From Candidatus Terraquivivens yellowstonensis (GTDB taxonomy: Archaea; Thermoproteota; Nitrososphaeria_A; Caldarchaeales; Wolframiiraptoraceae): 64,000 bases of DNA. The notes under the pieces are model-generated. The model ran no database searches. It was not told where the DNA came from and was given only the letters and a program-made list of their open reading frames with translations. The stretch's first letter is position 1. Every line of letters begins with the position of its first letter. Below, piece after piece: positions 37,549-47,178 of the stretch. Position numbers and translations under genes: made by a program. Location: the NCBI GenBank assembly GCA_023539445.1, contig JAKCEW010000004.1, positions 1 to 64,000 on the forward strand, given 5' to 3'.

Positions 37549-39341
37549 GTTTTATTCACCTCCATATTAGCCAACACGTTGATTGGTATTGATATTGCAG
37601 GCGGCCTTTGTCTAGCTATGCCTACCACATTGGGGCTTAAACTTGCAATATGTGCTATATACAACGCTGAATTGACGAGGCATAATCTGCCCTGACATCT
37701 GGCCGTGCCGATTCCAGTAGCACGTTTCACCTTCTCAAGACATGCAAAGCCATAGACGGATACAACGCGATGTAGATCCCATAACCTAATATCTTCGCAG
37801 AAGCAAATAAACGCATCCCTTCTTGGTCCTGAGCAGAACAGCGTCGGTGGTTCGGCTATCTTCTCATCTGGTATAACACCTGTTTCAAAAGACTTGAATA
37901 CCTTCTCTTTGAGATTGCTTATGCCAAACTTTTGGAGCAGCGATCCATATTCTTTCGCGAGTACCTCACGTTCAGCTTCAGCACCTTTTTTATTTAATAT
38001 GACGGCAGCAGATAGTCCTGCGATCCTTCCCTCGATCGCATGAAGTATTCCATAAGGCGAACCGGAGGCGCCCCCTGCTACAAAGAGGCCGTTTTTCGAC
38101 GTTCTCATAAAAGGATCGTGTATCGGTACGAAGCCAAGCCCTTTGATGTAGGCTATTTTGGCACCAGCTTGGGCAGAAATCCTTATGTCGGGGTTTGTGG
38201 AAGTTGCACAAACTACACAATCAACGTTTAACCTAAGCTCTTCTCCTTCGCGCTTTACCTCAAGAGCTTCGACTCTATCCTTTCCTATTGCGACAATTTC
38301 CTTCACACCATCTATGATGGCATCCTTACCAGCACCACCTTTTGACTTATCCAGTATTATCGTGTTGACGGCATACTTCTTTAGATGCTCTGCCAGTCTT
38401 AAGCCACGCTCCGTGGCTCCCAATATGGCCACATTCTTTCCTGCGACGACACCGTGCATGTTTAACATCTTGAGAGCGGATGAGACGTCTATTATTCCCG
38501 GAAGGTCATTGTTAGCGAATATGCACGGTAAATCTACGGCGCCCGTGGCAACAACATAAGCCTTAGCCGATATTAGGTAAGACGTTCCACCACCAGGTGG
38601 ATAAGGTGAGAATGCGAGTGCAGCATCCTCGAAGAAGCCAACGAACGTGGTTCTTGTAAGGACCTTCACGCCAAGCTCGAGCGCTTTTTTCCTCAGGTTT
38701 CTTGCAAATATGCAACCAGGCTCCGATATGCCAGGCGGTTCTAACTCGTCGCACAACATTTCTCCGCCAAGCTCGACACCATCATCTATTTGAAGAACCT
38801 CAAGACCGTGCCTTCTAGCTTCTATGGCCGCTGAAAGGCCCGCCACGCCTCCACCAATTACCACCAAATCGGCCTTCTCTACGATTGTTGGAACAGCGCG
38901 TGGTGTTTCGTACTCGACCAGTTCAGGATTGTTGATACTATTTGCGATGAATTTTAAAGCAATAGGCCAGAGTAACCTATTCTTCACGATGGGCTTATGG
39001 AGCAGGCTTGTGTCTATCATAGACTCGAAAAAACGTACTGAGAGGGGTCTTTTTTGTTGAGTGTAAACGTTAAGACCTTCTGTTAGATAAATTTCAGACG
39101 GATTCATGGCAGGCATGCCGTTTACATTGACCGTTACCGTTCTAGCTTGTGGATGTAGACTGAAGAATCCACGGGGTCTGTAGAGCTTTTTACTCCTGTC
39201 AAAAGATTTTATACCATTAGCATACAATGCAACACTTATTGACTCTGATGTAAAGCCTTTTATGCTTATGCCGTTAACTTTAATGGTAACGACCGCACCA
39301 CTGCTACCTATTGTCGGCTCCTTAACACGTAAAGCACTCAT
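37545..39341 (-). CDS. FAD/NAD-binding amine dehydrogenase, alpha-type subunit (SoxA/HcnB-like)
   Basis: This 598-residue protein has an N-terminal ferredoxin-like domain (about 15-90), an FAD motif VVIGGGVAGLSAAIEARRHG (about 160), a second dinucleotide motif VAILGATERGLRLAE (about 305) and a C-terminal BFD-like Fe-S domain with CFCEDI...ARCQGRLC (about 520-560). In homologues the N-terminal domain binds a 2Fe-2S cluster with CxxxxCxxC; here the segment is GFFSLHPQARTVTVNVNG and has no cysteines, so that cluster is lost. It forms a two-subunit dehydrogenase with the gene at 36412-37548. Confidence 0.84.
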   Translation of the reverse strand: MSALRVKEPTIGSSGAVVTIKVNGISIKGFTSESISVALYANGIKSFDRSKKLYRPRGFFSLHPQARTVTVNVNGMPAMNPSEIYLTEGLNVYTQQKRPLSVRFFESMIDTSLLHKPIVKNRLLWPIALKFIANSINNPELVEYETPRAVPTIVEKADLVVIGGGVAGLSAAIEARRHGLEVLQIDDGVELGGEMLCDELEPPGISEPGCIFARNLRKKALELGVKVLTRTTFVGFFEDAALAFSPYPPGGGTSYLISAKAYVVATGAVDLPCIFANNDLPGIIDVSSALKMLNMHGVVAGKNVAILGATERGLRLAEHLKKYAVNTIILDKSKGGAGKDAIIDGVKEIVAIGKDRVEALEVKREGEELRLNVDCVVCATSTNPDIRISAQAGAKIAYIKGLGFVPIHDPFMRTSKNGLFVAGGASGSPYGILHAIEGRIAGLSAAVILNKKGAEAEREVLAKEYGSLLQKFGISNLKEKVFKSFETGVIPDEKIAEPPTLFCSGPRRDAFICFCEDIRLWDLHRVVSVYGFACLEKVKRATGIGTARCQGRLCLVNSALYIAHIASLSPNVVGIARQRPPAISIPINVLANMEVNKT

Positions 39342-39438
39342 GCTTTTAGGCTTGGTGGCTCGATTTAAAAAGCTTTTTTAAGTAACGTTATCTACGCATT
39401 AAACTAATAAATCGTGATCAAGACCTCGGTGAAATTGG

Positions 39439-40329
39439 ATGAAGGGTTCTTGGTCAACTCTGGTTAGTTACTGGCAAGTTACAAAGCCGCGCACATGGTT
39501 CCTTCTAACATTCACCGGATTTTGTAGTGCCATAGTTGGTTTCGGAGTTTCTGGAAAAAGCATAGATTGGTACATCGTCATGCTAGCAACTTTAGCTGTT
39601 ACCTTAGGTTCAGCAGGAGCTAACGCGATCACGTGCTACATAGATAGGGATATTGACGCAGTAATGGATAGAACCAAAATGAGACCATTACCAGCTGGCA
39701 AGATAAGACCGGCCGAAAAAGCACTTTACTTTGGCCTCGCTCTTTCAACAATAGCTGTTGGGATCTCGTTAATGCTTAACCTCATATGCTTTGGCTTAAT
39801 GCTTTTCGGGCTAATAGATAACATCTTGATTTACAGCAAGTGGTTAAAACGTCGAAACCCCATTAACATAATAGCTGGTGGCTTCTCAGGCGGTGCACCA
39901 GCTATGATAGGATACTCAGCGGCTACAACCGAAAACCTCGCTCTTGGTTTAGTAATCGCCGCACTCGTCGTTCTGTGGATACCCACACATATTTGGAGCC
40001 TCGCACTCAGGTATAAGGAGGATTACGCAAAGGTCAAGGTCCCCATGTTACCCGTAGTCGTGCCCGAAAAAGTAGCCATAAGGTGCATAGTATCTACCAG
40101 CATCTTGATGGTAATGTTCAGCCTCGTGCCGGTTCTTATGGGTGTTTTTCGAGCGTTATATATGATGGTGGTACTCATTTTTGGTGTAGCGATTTTGCTC
40201 ATTAACTTCTTGCTCGCCATAAGGCCGAATGCCAAGAGAGCATGGTTGGTGTTTAAGCTGTCAAGTCCTTACTTAGCTGTCCTATTCATGAGTATGGTCC
40301 TTGATGTTTTCTTTCCAATTCATCTATAG
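39439..40329 (+). CDS. ctaB: Protoheme IX farnesyltransferase (heme O synthase)
   Basis: This 296-residue UbiA-family membrane enzyme attaches a farnesyl group to heme B, needed for heme-copper oxidases and so suggesting aerobic respiration. The prenyl-diphosphate motif is NAITCYIDRDIDAVMDRT followed by RPLPAG (about residues 65-90); a second motif, WIPTHIWSLALRYKEDY, lies near 183. About nine membrane helices. ATG 39439 starts the frame. Its last 10 nt overlap the convergent disulfide oxidoreductase gene. Confidence 0.94.
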   Translation: MKGSWSTLVSYWQVTKPRTWFLLTFTGFCSAIVGFGVSGKSIDWYIVMLATLAVTLGSAGANAITCYIDRDIDAVMDRTKMRPLPAGKIRPAEKALYFGLALSTIAVGISLMLNLICFGLMLFGLIDNILIYSKWLKRRNPINIIAGGFSGGAPAMIGYSAATTENLALGLVIAALVVLWIPTHIWSLALRYKEDYAKVKVPMLPVVVPEKVAIRCIVSTSILMVMFSLVPVLMGVFRALYMMVVLIFGVAILLINFLLAIRPNAKRAWLVFKLSSPYLAVLFMSMVLDVFFPIHL

Positions 40330-40988
40330 CTCATTGTCCTATCTGGTTTAATCGCCGAAAGAATGTATTCAACGAAATGCGATTCTGGTAAGGCACCTTC
40401 AAAGGAAAAAGTGTCATTTATGATGGTCTTAGGAACTGCCATAACGTCGTATTTATTCGCGAGCTGTGGGAACTCTATAGCCTCTATCATATCGGCCCTG
40501 ATGAACTCGTTCTCAATTGCCAGCTGATGCGCAACTCTTACAGCCCTAGGACAGTATGGACAAGTGGGCGTTACGAATACCTGAATATGTACAGGTTCCC
40601 TTATACTTTTAATTTTTTCTTTTATCGTAGGCTGAAGTCTTGTCGTCCCTCTCGATGCATCTATTATAGTATCAATCAGGGCCGGGAATTCGTAACCCAT
40701 CGGCAGACCAAAGAACCTTATGCCATATTCGCGAATACCGAATACTGCTGTTGCCGGTATCTTGTCTATCCCCCACTTTTGTGCTTTATCGTAATCCTTT
40801 TCAAAATCAAATACCTCGAGCTTTATCTTATCCGAAAGCGATGCTATGTCTTCCATAAGTTCTCTATTTGTTGCACAATATTCACACTCAAAATCTTGAG
40901 TGAAGACAACAAGCCTAACATCTTTTTCCAAATCTCTACTGAGCTTTTCTGAAATGAGCTTTTTCTCCCTTTCTTTCAGGACGGGCAT
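40320..40988 (-). CDS. Protein disulfide oxidoreductase (two-thioredoxin-fold PDO)
   Basis: This 222-residue protein consists of two thioredoxin/glutaredoxin folds. The first has CEYC (about residue 35) and the second CPYC in TPTCPYCPRAV (about 145). Cis-proline loops appear as KIPATAV and AVPKTI. PDOs make or reshuffle disulfides in the cytoplasm of thermophilic archaea, where intracellular disulfides are common. This supports a thermophilic lifestyle. It converges with ctaB and overlaps it by 10 nt. Confidence 0.92.
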   Translation of the reverse strand: MPVLKEREKKLISEKLSRDLEKDVRLVVFTQDFECEYCATNRELMEDIASLSDKIKLEVFDFEKDYDKAQKWGIDKIPATAVFGIREYGIRFFGLPMGYEFPALIDTIIDASRGTTRLQPTIKEKIKSIREPVHIQVFVTPTCPYCPRAVRVAHQLAIENEFIRADMIEAIEFPQLANKYDVMAVPKTIINDTFSFEGALPESHFVEYILSAIKPDRTMSYR

Positions 40989-41021
40989 CGAAATGAATAT
41001 TTATGGACCAAACTTATAAAT

Positions 41022-41444
41022 CTAGCGCCCCTCATCTATGGCTTCATTAGCAAGCTCATCGGCTAGCTTGTTCGATTCTCTAGGTATATGAAAATACTCA
41101 ATATCAAGCAACCTCTCCAACTCTTTCACCTTGGAGTATAACTTGCTAAGCCTTGCCTCCTTAACGGAGAATTCACCCTTAAGTTGTTTTATTATCAGCT
41201 CGCTGTCGGAGAAGACTTTAACCCTCTTTGCATTAATCCCTATTGCTAGCTTTAACCCTTCCAAGAGCGCTAAGTATTCTGCCTCATTATTTGTTTTATT
41301 TCCGATAAACTTCTTAAGACAAATAGTCTTGGAGTCAAACTTAAGAACTACACCTATGCCTGCGGGTCCGGGATTGCCCCTAGATGCGCCATCAACATAT
41401 ATCTCGGCTTCAGTAGGCTCTTGAGTGCCTTGGTTTGTTTGCAA
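41022..41444 (-). CDS. rnhA: Ribonuclease HI
   Basis: This 140-residue RNase HI-type enzyme cleaves RNA in RNA-DNA hybrids. The four acidic catalytic positions are visible: Asp in YVDGASRGNPGPAG, Glu in NNEAEYLALLEGL, Asp in VFSDSELIIKQL and an Asp near the C-terminus in NKLADELANEA. Archaeal members of this type also act on RNA at DNA-RNA junctions. It lies downstream of ppsA on the same strand with a 7-nt gap, and could be co-transcribed. Confidence 0.92.
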   Translation of the reverse strand: MQTNQGTQEPTEAEIYVDGASRGNPGPAGIGVVLKFDSKTICLKKFIGNKTNNEAEYLALLEGLKLAIGINAKRVKVFSDSELIIKQLKGEFSVKEARLSKLYSKVKELERLLDIEYFHIPRESNKLADELANEAIDEGR

Positions 41445-41451
41445 ACAACAT

Positions 41452-43839
41452 TTACCCTAGAGTTCGGTTTTTGGACTTTGTCAGCTCGTTAAGCTTTTCC
41501 AAGATTATCTTCTGCTCTATACTGGCGACAAGTTGCTTCGTTTTGATTACCACGTCTGGATTTACACTTATCGAATCGATGCCGCATCTAACTAGGAATT
41601 CTGTGAACTCCGGATAAACGCTAGGTGCCTGTCCGCATATTGAAACCGTGACGTTATTTTCGTGTGCAACCTTTATCAGATGTTCTATAGCTCTTAGGAC
41701 TGCCGGGTCCCTCTCATCAAAGTATCTGGCGTCTATACTAGGAAGTATCGCAGAGTCTCTATCGGTTGCCAATATAAACTGAGTAAGGTCGTTGGAACCT
41801 ATGCTAAAACCATCACACAACTTGCTAAACTCGTCTGCCATGAGTATTGTACTCGGGACCTCTGCCATAAGCCATACCTTGAAGTCCCTACCTCTCTCGA
41901 GTCCCTCCTCTTTCATTATCTCCAAGACCCTATTTACCTCCCACACAGTTCTCGCCATAGGTATCATGACCCAAACGTTCTTCAGACCCCACTCATCCCT
42001 AACTTTCTTAATGGCTTTACATTCAAGTCTAAACGCCTTTTCGTATCCTTTGCTTATGTACCTCGCCGCTCCCCTCCATCCCATCATCGGATTTGCCTCT
42101 TCAACTTCGTACTTCTCTCCGCCCTTCAATTCTCTGTACTCATTCGTCTTAAAGTCCGAAAACCTGACCACAACTGGCCTAGGTTGTATTGCCCTAGCAA
42201 CTTTCGCGATACCCTCCGCTAACTTCTCCACAAACTTTTCAGGCTGTCCTATTTCGATGAGGTAATTTGGATGCTCACCTATGTATGAGGCCAGTATGAA
42301 TTCTATGCGCATTAAACCTATTCCGTCAAAGGGCAAATCTGCATACTCATCTATCTTTTCTGGAACGCCAAGGTTCATCATTATCTTTGTGGCCGTGACC
42401 GGTACACTAACCAAGGATACCGGGGCACCAGAGGGAGCGGCTGTAGGAGTTGGCGGTTTAGCCAACAGTTCCTCTACAGCACCTTCATATACTACGCCTG
42501 ATTTAGCATCAACAGTATAAATCTGCCCATCCACCATGGTCTCGGTAGCATCACCAGTACCTACTATACAAGGTATGCCTAACTCTCTTGAAACTATGGC
42601 TGCATGACACGTCATTCCACCTTCTGAGGTTACTATTGCCGACGCTATCCTCATTGCGGGTACCCAGTCAGGCGACGTCATCCGTGTAACCAGTATGTCA
42701 CCCTTTCTCATCCGCCCTATCTCCTTAACGTCTAGGATCACCCTAGCTGTTCCGATAGCAATGCCAGGGCTTGCTGGCAAGCCTTTTGTGACAACTTTCT
42801 TAGCAACCGCTACAGTTTCCGATGATGTAGGGGATTCTGCAACAGCTTTCTGGGACCACACAGTCTCAGGTCTGGATTGGACTATGAACACATTGTATGG
42901 GAACGGGACGTCCATATCTATGCTCCATTCTATGTCCTGTGGTGTGCCGTAATGTTCTTCGATGCGGATGGCAAGCTCTGCAAGCCTGTATATCTCCTCA
43001 TCAGTTAAGCACGGTACGTTCTGCTTTGAAAGCGGAACCTCACGCTTCTCCGTACCGCCTCTTGGACTGTAAACAACCTCGATAGTTTTCCTCGCAACCT
43101 TCTTTTCAATTATCTTTAGCGTCTTTTTGTCAACTACGTATACATCGGGCGTGGCCTCCCCGCTCACTACAGATTCACCAAGCCCCCAATTAGCTTCAAT
43201 CAATATCCTTGATCTGTCGCCCGTGACTGGGTGCAACGTAAACATTACACCAGAAGCTTTTGCATTAACCATCTTCTGAACGACTACGCATAGGTACACA
43301 CTCATGTGATCGAATCCTTTCTCATGCCTATAAAAGGTCGCCCTAGACGTGAATAAGCTTGCCCAACATTTCTTAACGCTTTCCAATAACTGCGCTTCGC
43401 CCCTAACGTTTAGGTAAGTCTCCTGCTGTCCAGCAAAGCTGGCCAACGATAAATCCTCAGCGGTCGCACTTGACCTCACAGCCACTGGGGGGTCAACCAT
43501 ACCTAATTTCTCGGCCAATCTCCTGTATGCTGCTACTATTTCCACCTCCAATTCTTTGGGGATTTCTTGTTTTAATATGAGCTCCCTTATTTCCTTGGTT
43601 TTTTCTTCTATCGACTCGGGGTTTGAAAAATCTATTTCACTCACTATCTCGCGTATTTGCTCGGTAATACCAGCTTTCTCCATAAAATACTTGTATGCGT
43701 ATGCTGTTACTGTAAAGCCAGGGGGTACAGGTATTCCCAGTCTTAACATTTCACCTAAGTTTGCTCCCTTACCTCCAACAAGGGGCACATCCTCCTTAGT
43801 TATCGACTCCAATTCGAGTATGAACGCTCTCTCTTTCAT
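41452..43839 (-). CDS. ppsA: Phosphoenolpyruvate synthase
   Basis: This 795-residue enzyme makes PEP from pyruvate and ATP for gluconeogenesis. Domains in order: N-terminal ATP-binding domain (GGKGANLGEMLRLGIPVPPG; AVRSSATAEDLSLASFAGQQETYLNV), the phosphohistidine domain (GGMTCHAAIVSRELGIPCIVG, about residue 410) and the C-terminal PEP/pyruvate barrel (MGWRGAARY; IGSNDLTQFIL; catalytic Cys in SICGQAPS). Length is normal. It lies upstream of rnhA and downstream of the L10e gene with its own intergenic AT-rich promoter. Confidence 0.97.
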   Translation of the reverse strand: MKERAFILELESITKEDVPLVGGKGANLGEMLRLGIPVPPGFTVTAYAYKYFMEKAGITEQIREIVSEIDFSNPESIEEKTKEIRELILKQEIPKELEVEIVAAYRRLAEKLGMVDPPVAVRSSATAEDLSLASFAGQQETYLNVRGEAQLLESVKKCWASLFTSRATFYRHEKGFDHMSVYLCVVVQKMVNAKASGVMFTLHPVTGDRSRILIEANWGLGESVVSGEATPDVYVVDKKTLKIIEKKVARKTIEVVYSPRGGTEKREVPLSKQNVPCLTDEEIYRLAELAIRIEEHYGTPQDIEWSIDMDVPFPYNVFIVQSRPETVWSQKAVAESPTSSETVAVAKKVVTKGLPASPGIAIGTARVILDVKEIGRMRKGDILVTRMTSPDWVPAMRIASAIVTSEGGMTCHAAIVSRELGIPCIVGTGDATETMVDGQIYTVDAKSGVVYEGAVEELLAKPPTPTAAPSGAPVSLVSVPVTATKIMMNLGVPEKIDEYADLPFDGIGLMRIEFILASYIGEHPNYLIEIGQPEKFVEKLAEGIAKVARAIQPRPVVVRFSDFKTNEYRELKGGEKYEVEEANPMMGWRGAARYISKGYEKAFRLECKAIKKVRDEWGLKNVWVMIPMARTVWEVNRVLEIMKEEGLERGRDFKVWLMAEVPSTILMADEFSKLCDGFSIGSNDLTQFILATDRDSAILPSIDARYFDERDPAVLRAIEHLIKVAHENNVTVSICGQAPSVYPEFTEFLVRCGIDSISVNPDVVIKTKQLVASIEQKIILEKLNELTKSKNRTLG

Positions 43840-43890
43840 TCTTCTTTTTCCCCATAACTATAGTAGAAAAATACAACCCCTAGATAACTT

Positions 43891-44415
43891 TTAAGCGTTT
43901 AGTTGAGAAGCTGTTTTTAGTTTTCCCAACTCGTTAATAACTATCCTATAGCTTTTAGGAAGCTTTTTTGAGGCAAGCTCTAGGGCCTCCTTGGCCGCAT
44001 TAACGCCATTTTCGTATACGAGTACTCTGAAGACGGGTTTTCCGGGTTCCAGCCTTGCAGCCCTTCCTATCGGTTTCCCAAAAGCTCTCCTCATGCCCTC
44101 TTGTAATCTATCTGCATGCGCTCCGAAGATCATCTTGTTTTCTCTTAAAACGATGTGTGGATGGGCCTTAAGTTCTAGGAAATAATTCTCACCTAATTTG
44201 GCGCTAAGGGTCTTTCCTATAGCCACCCTAGCAGACTCTAGGGCCACATCCCTAACCTGAAGTTCTTCGAGCGCTACAAGTTCGAGTTCGTGTGTATAGT
44301 CTTCTCTATAAGTCCCCATCGTGTACTTGCTTATTTTTGGCTCGGGCGCACCGTGAATATATTCCTCCCTCGTGTAGGGCATACCTTCCGTTCTACGGTA
44401 GTTTCTAGCTTTCAT
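43891..44415 (-). CDS. rpl10e: Ribosomal protein uL16 (L10e)
   Basis: This 174-residue large-subunit protein sits near the peptidyl-transferase centre and tRNA A site. It starts MKARNYRRTEGMPYTREEYI and has the typical RENKMIFGAHADRLQEGMRRAFGKPIG segment. The rest aligns with archaeal L10e throughout. It is a single gene between ppsA and the DUF655 cluster. Confidence 0.97.
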   Translation of the reverse strand: MKARNYRRTEGMPYTREEYIHGAPEPKISKYTMGTYREDYTHELELVALEELQVRDVALESARVAIGKTLSAKLGENYFLELKAHPHIVLRENKMIFGAHADRLQEGMRRAFGKPIGRAARLEPGKPVFRVLVYENGVNAAKEALELASKKLPKSYRIVINELGKLKTASQLNA

Positions 44416-44497
44416 TTATCTATCCCTTTGCCTATTATTGCGGGAATCAGTCGCTAATTAATCTTTACTAGAAAACGATTCGTTTTATAAATCTTAT

Positions 44498-45127
44498 TTA
44501 GTTTGACGTCATTCCTTTTCTGAAGAACCTTTCCGAAGTAAAGCTAGATGGTTCCCGAACCAGTAAGAAATAACCACCGCTCCGACTAGTCAACTCATCC
44601 ATTATTCTTTTTGTAATTGCCTTTACGGGATCCGGAATCCCGCCTCTCTCATGTAGATCCTTAAAGGATTCAAAAGGTTTTTTCTCCCTTTCTTCCAAAA
44701 TCTTTTGCATAGATTTCTTACCGATGCCGGGTATCAGCTCAAGCGCGTGAAGTCTTGGTGATACAGGCGTGCATGTATTAAAGAACTCTACGAATCTTTT
44801 CTCATTACTCTGAACTATCTTTTGGATGGCGTTCTCTAATTCTATTTTGGCATTCTCGGTAAGCTCATCATAGCTTATACGACCAAGTATCCTTAAGATG
44901 TTTCTCGGAACATCTTTACCTATGTAAAACCTTATGCCTACGCGTGGCCTATAGTTCTCGTTTATAGCCGCCTCTAGAAGGGTGAAGTATTCTTCGCCTA
45001 ACAATTGGACAAGTAACTCTCCCCTATGTATATTTACACGACGAGCTGAGCTCCTGAGAAGTGTCGCATCAATCACATCCAATACGTAAGCATAATCCTC
45101 GTATTTCTTCTGCTTTTGCAGATGCAA
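44498..45127 (-). CDS. DUF655 family protein (HhH domain)
   Basis: This 209-residue archaeal protein of unknown biochemical role has an N-terminal beta-rich domain (YAYVLDVIDAT; GELLVQLLGEEYFTLLEA) and a C-terminal helix-hairpin-helix motif, LELIPGIGKKSMQKILEERE, likely to bind nucleic acid. DUF655 genes sit beside rpoF and rpl21e in many archaea, as here, so a link to RNA polymerase or ribosomes is plausible. Confidence 0.9.
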   Translation of the reverse strand: MHLQKQKKYEDYAYVLDVIDATLLRSSARRVNIHRGELLVQLLGEEYFTLLEAAINENYRPRVGIRFYIGKDVPRNILRILGRISYDELTENAKIELENAIQKIVQSNEKRFVEFFNTCTPVSPRLHALELIPGIGKKSMQKILEEREKKPFESFKDLHERGGIPDPVKAITKRIMDELTSRSGGYFLLVREPSSFTSERFFRKGMTSN

Positions 45128-45157
45128 ATCCCCCTTTAACGTCTTAACCTTATAAAT

Positions 45158-45529
45158 TCAAATTTGTTGCTTACTTGCTTCTAAAGCTTGCTTAACAAGG
45201 CTCAGTATGCCGCTCATCTTTTCTTCAGAAAAGAGCAAAAACGATACGAGACGGCGGTAACCGCTCAAGATTGTTCTGAGCTCGTCAATGGTCTCGGGGC
45301 ATATGTCAGCAACTTGGACCGCCTCTTCTCTTTCGAGTCCATATTCGTTCATGAGCTTATTGATGAGTATCTCAGCCTGCTCGGGAGTTAATTTTGAATA
45401 CTTTCTTGCGTAGCTTAGTGTTTTCAGTTGAAGGGGGTTTAAGTATTGCTCCCTCTCCTCTAAGATTCTCTTGACTTCAGCGATCGGTATAGGTTTAGAA
45501 TTCAATATTTTCCTCGGCAACTCAGCCAC
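45158..45529 (-). CDS. rpoF: DNA-directed RNA polymerase subunit F (Rpb4)
   Basis: This 123-residue archaeal Rpb4 homologue forms the RNA polymerase stalk with RpoE. It has the family's helical layout, including ILEEREQYLNPLQLKTLSYARKYSKL and DICPETIDELRTIL. It overlaps the end of rpl21e by 8 nt (45522-45529), consistent with the conserved rpl21e-rpoF-DUF655 operon. Confidence 0.95.
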   Translation of the reverse strand: MAELPRKILNSKPIPIAEVKRILEEREQYLNPLQLKTLSYARKYSKLTPEQAEILINKLMNEYGLEREEAVQVADICPETIDELRTILSGYRRLVSFLLFSEEKMSGILSLVKQALEASKQQI

Positions 45530-45818
45530 CTTCCCAAGGCCTGATGTGGTCTGGTAAGATAGTTAACTTCTTCAACTTATCTCCTAACATAAGAGAGACC
45601 TCGTATGCATTGCCCTTTCTCGATATTATCGTGCCTACTTTACCGTAAAACCTTTTATGTGGCATCCCTTTCTGAACGGCCGGATCAACAACTATCAACA
45701 CTTTATCGCCAGGATTGTATTCCCTAAGGTATATGTCTGGCCTTGGACCGCTCCGCGAGCCATATTTCTTCCTAAGTAGCTGCCTAGTTCTAACCCTGTA
45801 ACCGTGCGAATTGGGCAT
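45522..45818 (-). CDS. rpl21e: Ribosomal protein L21e
   Basis: This 98-residue protein starts MPNSHGYRVRTRQLLRKKYG and contains YNPGDKVLIVVDPAVQKGMPHKRFYGKVG, both characteristic of L21e. It lies between the Pus10 gene (gap 8 nt) and rpoF (overlap 8 nt), the usual archaeal order. Confidence 0.97.
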   Translation of the reverse strand: MPNSHGYRVRTRQLLRKKYGSRSGPRPDIYLREYNPGDKVLIVVDPAVQKGMPHKRFYGKVGTIISRKGNAYEVSLMLGDKLKKLTILPDHIRPWEGG

Positions 45819-45826
45819 ACCAGCCT

Positions 45827-47155
45827 TTACCCCTCCACTTCTAGGACTGAAAGGGTAATATTTATCGGTGCGGTTCCTAGGGCGTCAGCTATATTAGGTA
45901 CAGTCCTCCCACAATCCCCGTTTATCAATTCTTTTATGTAAAGACCTCCCTGTGCCTTTATCTTGAACTCGACGACCCTATCTCCCTTCTTTTCAGCCTC
46001 TATGAAATAAAGATACTTTTTCCTGATCTTATCGTTTCTACGGAGAATCCTGCTCGGTGTTCTTTGATGTATCAATATGTTCCTGAATTTCTCACAAACC
46101 TCTCTTAGCTTATTCTCATCCACACTAGAGTCAAATTCAACAAGTGCAACATATGTTTTTGATGCGATTGCCGATTTCGCTTTCATATCCCTCACATCTT
46201 TTTTTGTTGCATAAGATAGAGACATTACCTCAACCTTGCCCTTTGCATGTTCGTTTATGATATCCTGTAACTGGTTAAGTTGAACGAACCTCTTTCTTGG
46301 TGATTTTAACTCAAGAATGAAAGGCCTTCCAGTCCCAAGGACCGTTACGTCCACATCTTCCCTTCCTGCTGCATGGAACTTGTAGTCGAGAGCTTCGAAG
46401 AGGCTTAAGGCTGGTTCCCCTATAAGCTCGCTAATAGAATCTGGGTATTCCCTCCCAGTATGGCCACAAGCATCGCACCCCCTGCCCCGACATTTTCTGC
46501 ATATCCATGGTGCTTGAGGTATGTTAGGTTGCAACTTTCTGTAATAACCCTTGACGAACAGAGGGTTTGATTTAATTGTGAACACTCCTGAAAAAATGTC
46601 TACGAGTACGGTGATATCTGGTGTAGCAAACTCAACGGGCTTTTTCATTGTTACTTCAATAATTTTTCCTATTTCCCTCGTTATGTCACTCTTAATCTCC
46701 TCACCGAAGGTCAATGCAAACTCAGCCTTTATTTGATCATCCTTTTCCTTTACATGAGCTGGGACGGATGCGCCTATTAGAAAGTTCGAAAACTCGTATC
46801 CTTTTAAATCTTCCATTATCTCTTCGGCTATCCGACGAAAGTTATCGTCATTTAATTTACCTTCGCATATATAACATGTTTTGGTTTCGTCAATCTGGTA
46901 ATTGAGCGCCTTAGCAAGCTTTCTAGCATGCCTGTTCATACCATTTTCAGCGATGACTTTTAAAACATCCGCTGCATCTTTATCATTCATAAGTAACCTA
47001 AAGTTCGCCTCCATCGCCAACGCAACTTTAAGAGCTTCACCCCTTACCTTGTTGCCAACACCAGACAATAGCCTTGCAAACTGCCTTCCTAGGCAGTAAT
47101 CACAAAGCGCATACTTTTGTAGCATCCTATAGGCTAAGTCGAGTATTCCTTCCAT
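45827..47155 (-). CDS. pus10: tRNA pseudouridine synthase Pus10
   Basis: This 442-residue enzyme makes pseudouridine at tRNA positions 54 and 55, replacing TruB in archaea. A zinc site near the N-terminus (CDYCLGRQF, CYICEGKL) is followed by a THUMP-like region and another zinc motif, CRKCRGRGCDACGHTGRE (about 215). The catalytic Asp lies in GREDVDVTVLGTGRPF (about 260). The C-terminal GGLYIKELINGDCGRT is typical. It lies between srp54 and rpl21e as in other archaea. Confidence 0.95.
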   Translation of the reverse strand: MEGILDLAYRMLQKYALCDYCLGRQFARLLSGVGNKVRGEALKVALAMEANFRLLMNDKDAADVLKVIAENGMNRHARKLAKALNYQIDETKTCYICEGKLNDDNFRRIAEEIMEDLKGYEFSNFLIGASVPAHVKEKDDQIKAEFALTFGEEIKSDITREIGKIIEVTMKKPVEFATPDITVLVDIFSGVFTIKSNPLFVKGYYRKLQPNIPQAPWICRKCRGRGCDACGHTGREYPDSISELIGEPALSLFEALDYKFHAAGREDVDVTVLGTGRPFILELKSPRKRFVQLNQLQDIINEHAKGKVEVMSLSYATKKDVRDMKAKSAIASKTYVALVEFDSSVDENKLREVCEKFRNILIHQRTPSRILRRNDKIRKKYLYFIEAEKKGDRVVEFKIKAQGGLYIKELINGDCGRTVPNIADALGTAPINITLSVLEVEG

Positions 47156-47178
47156 TTCTACTCACCAGCTTTGCGAAT

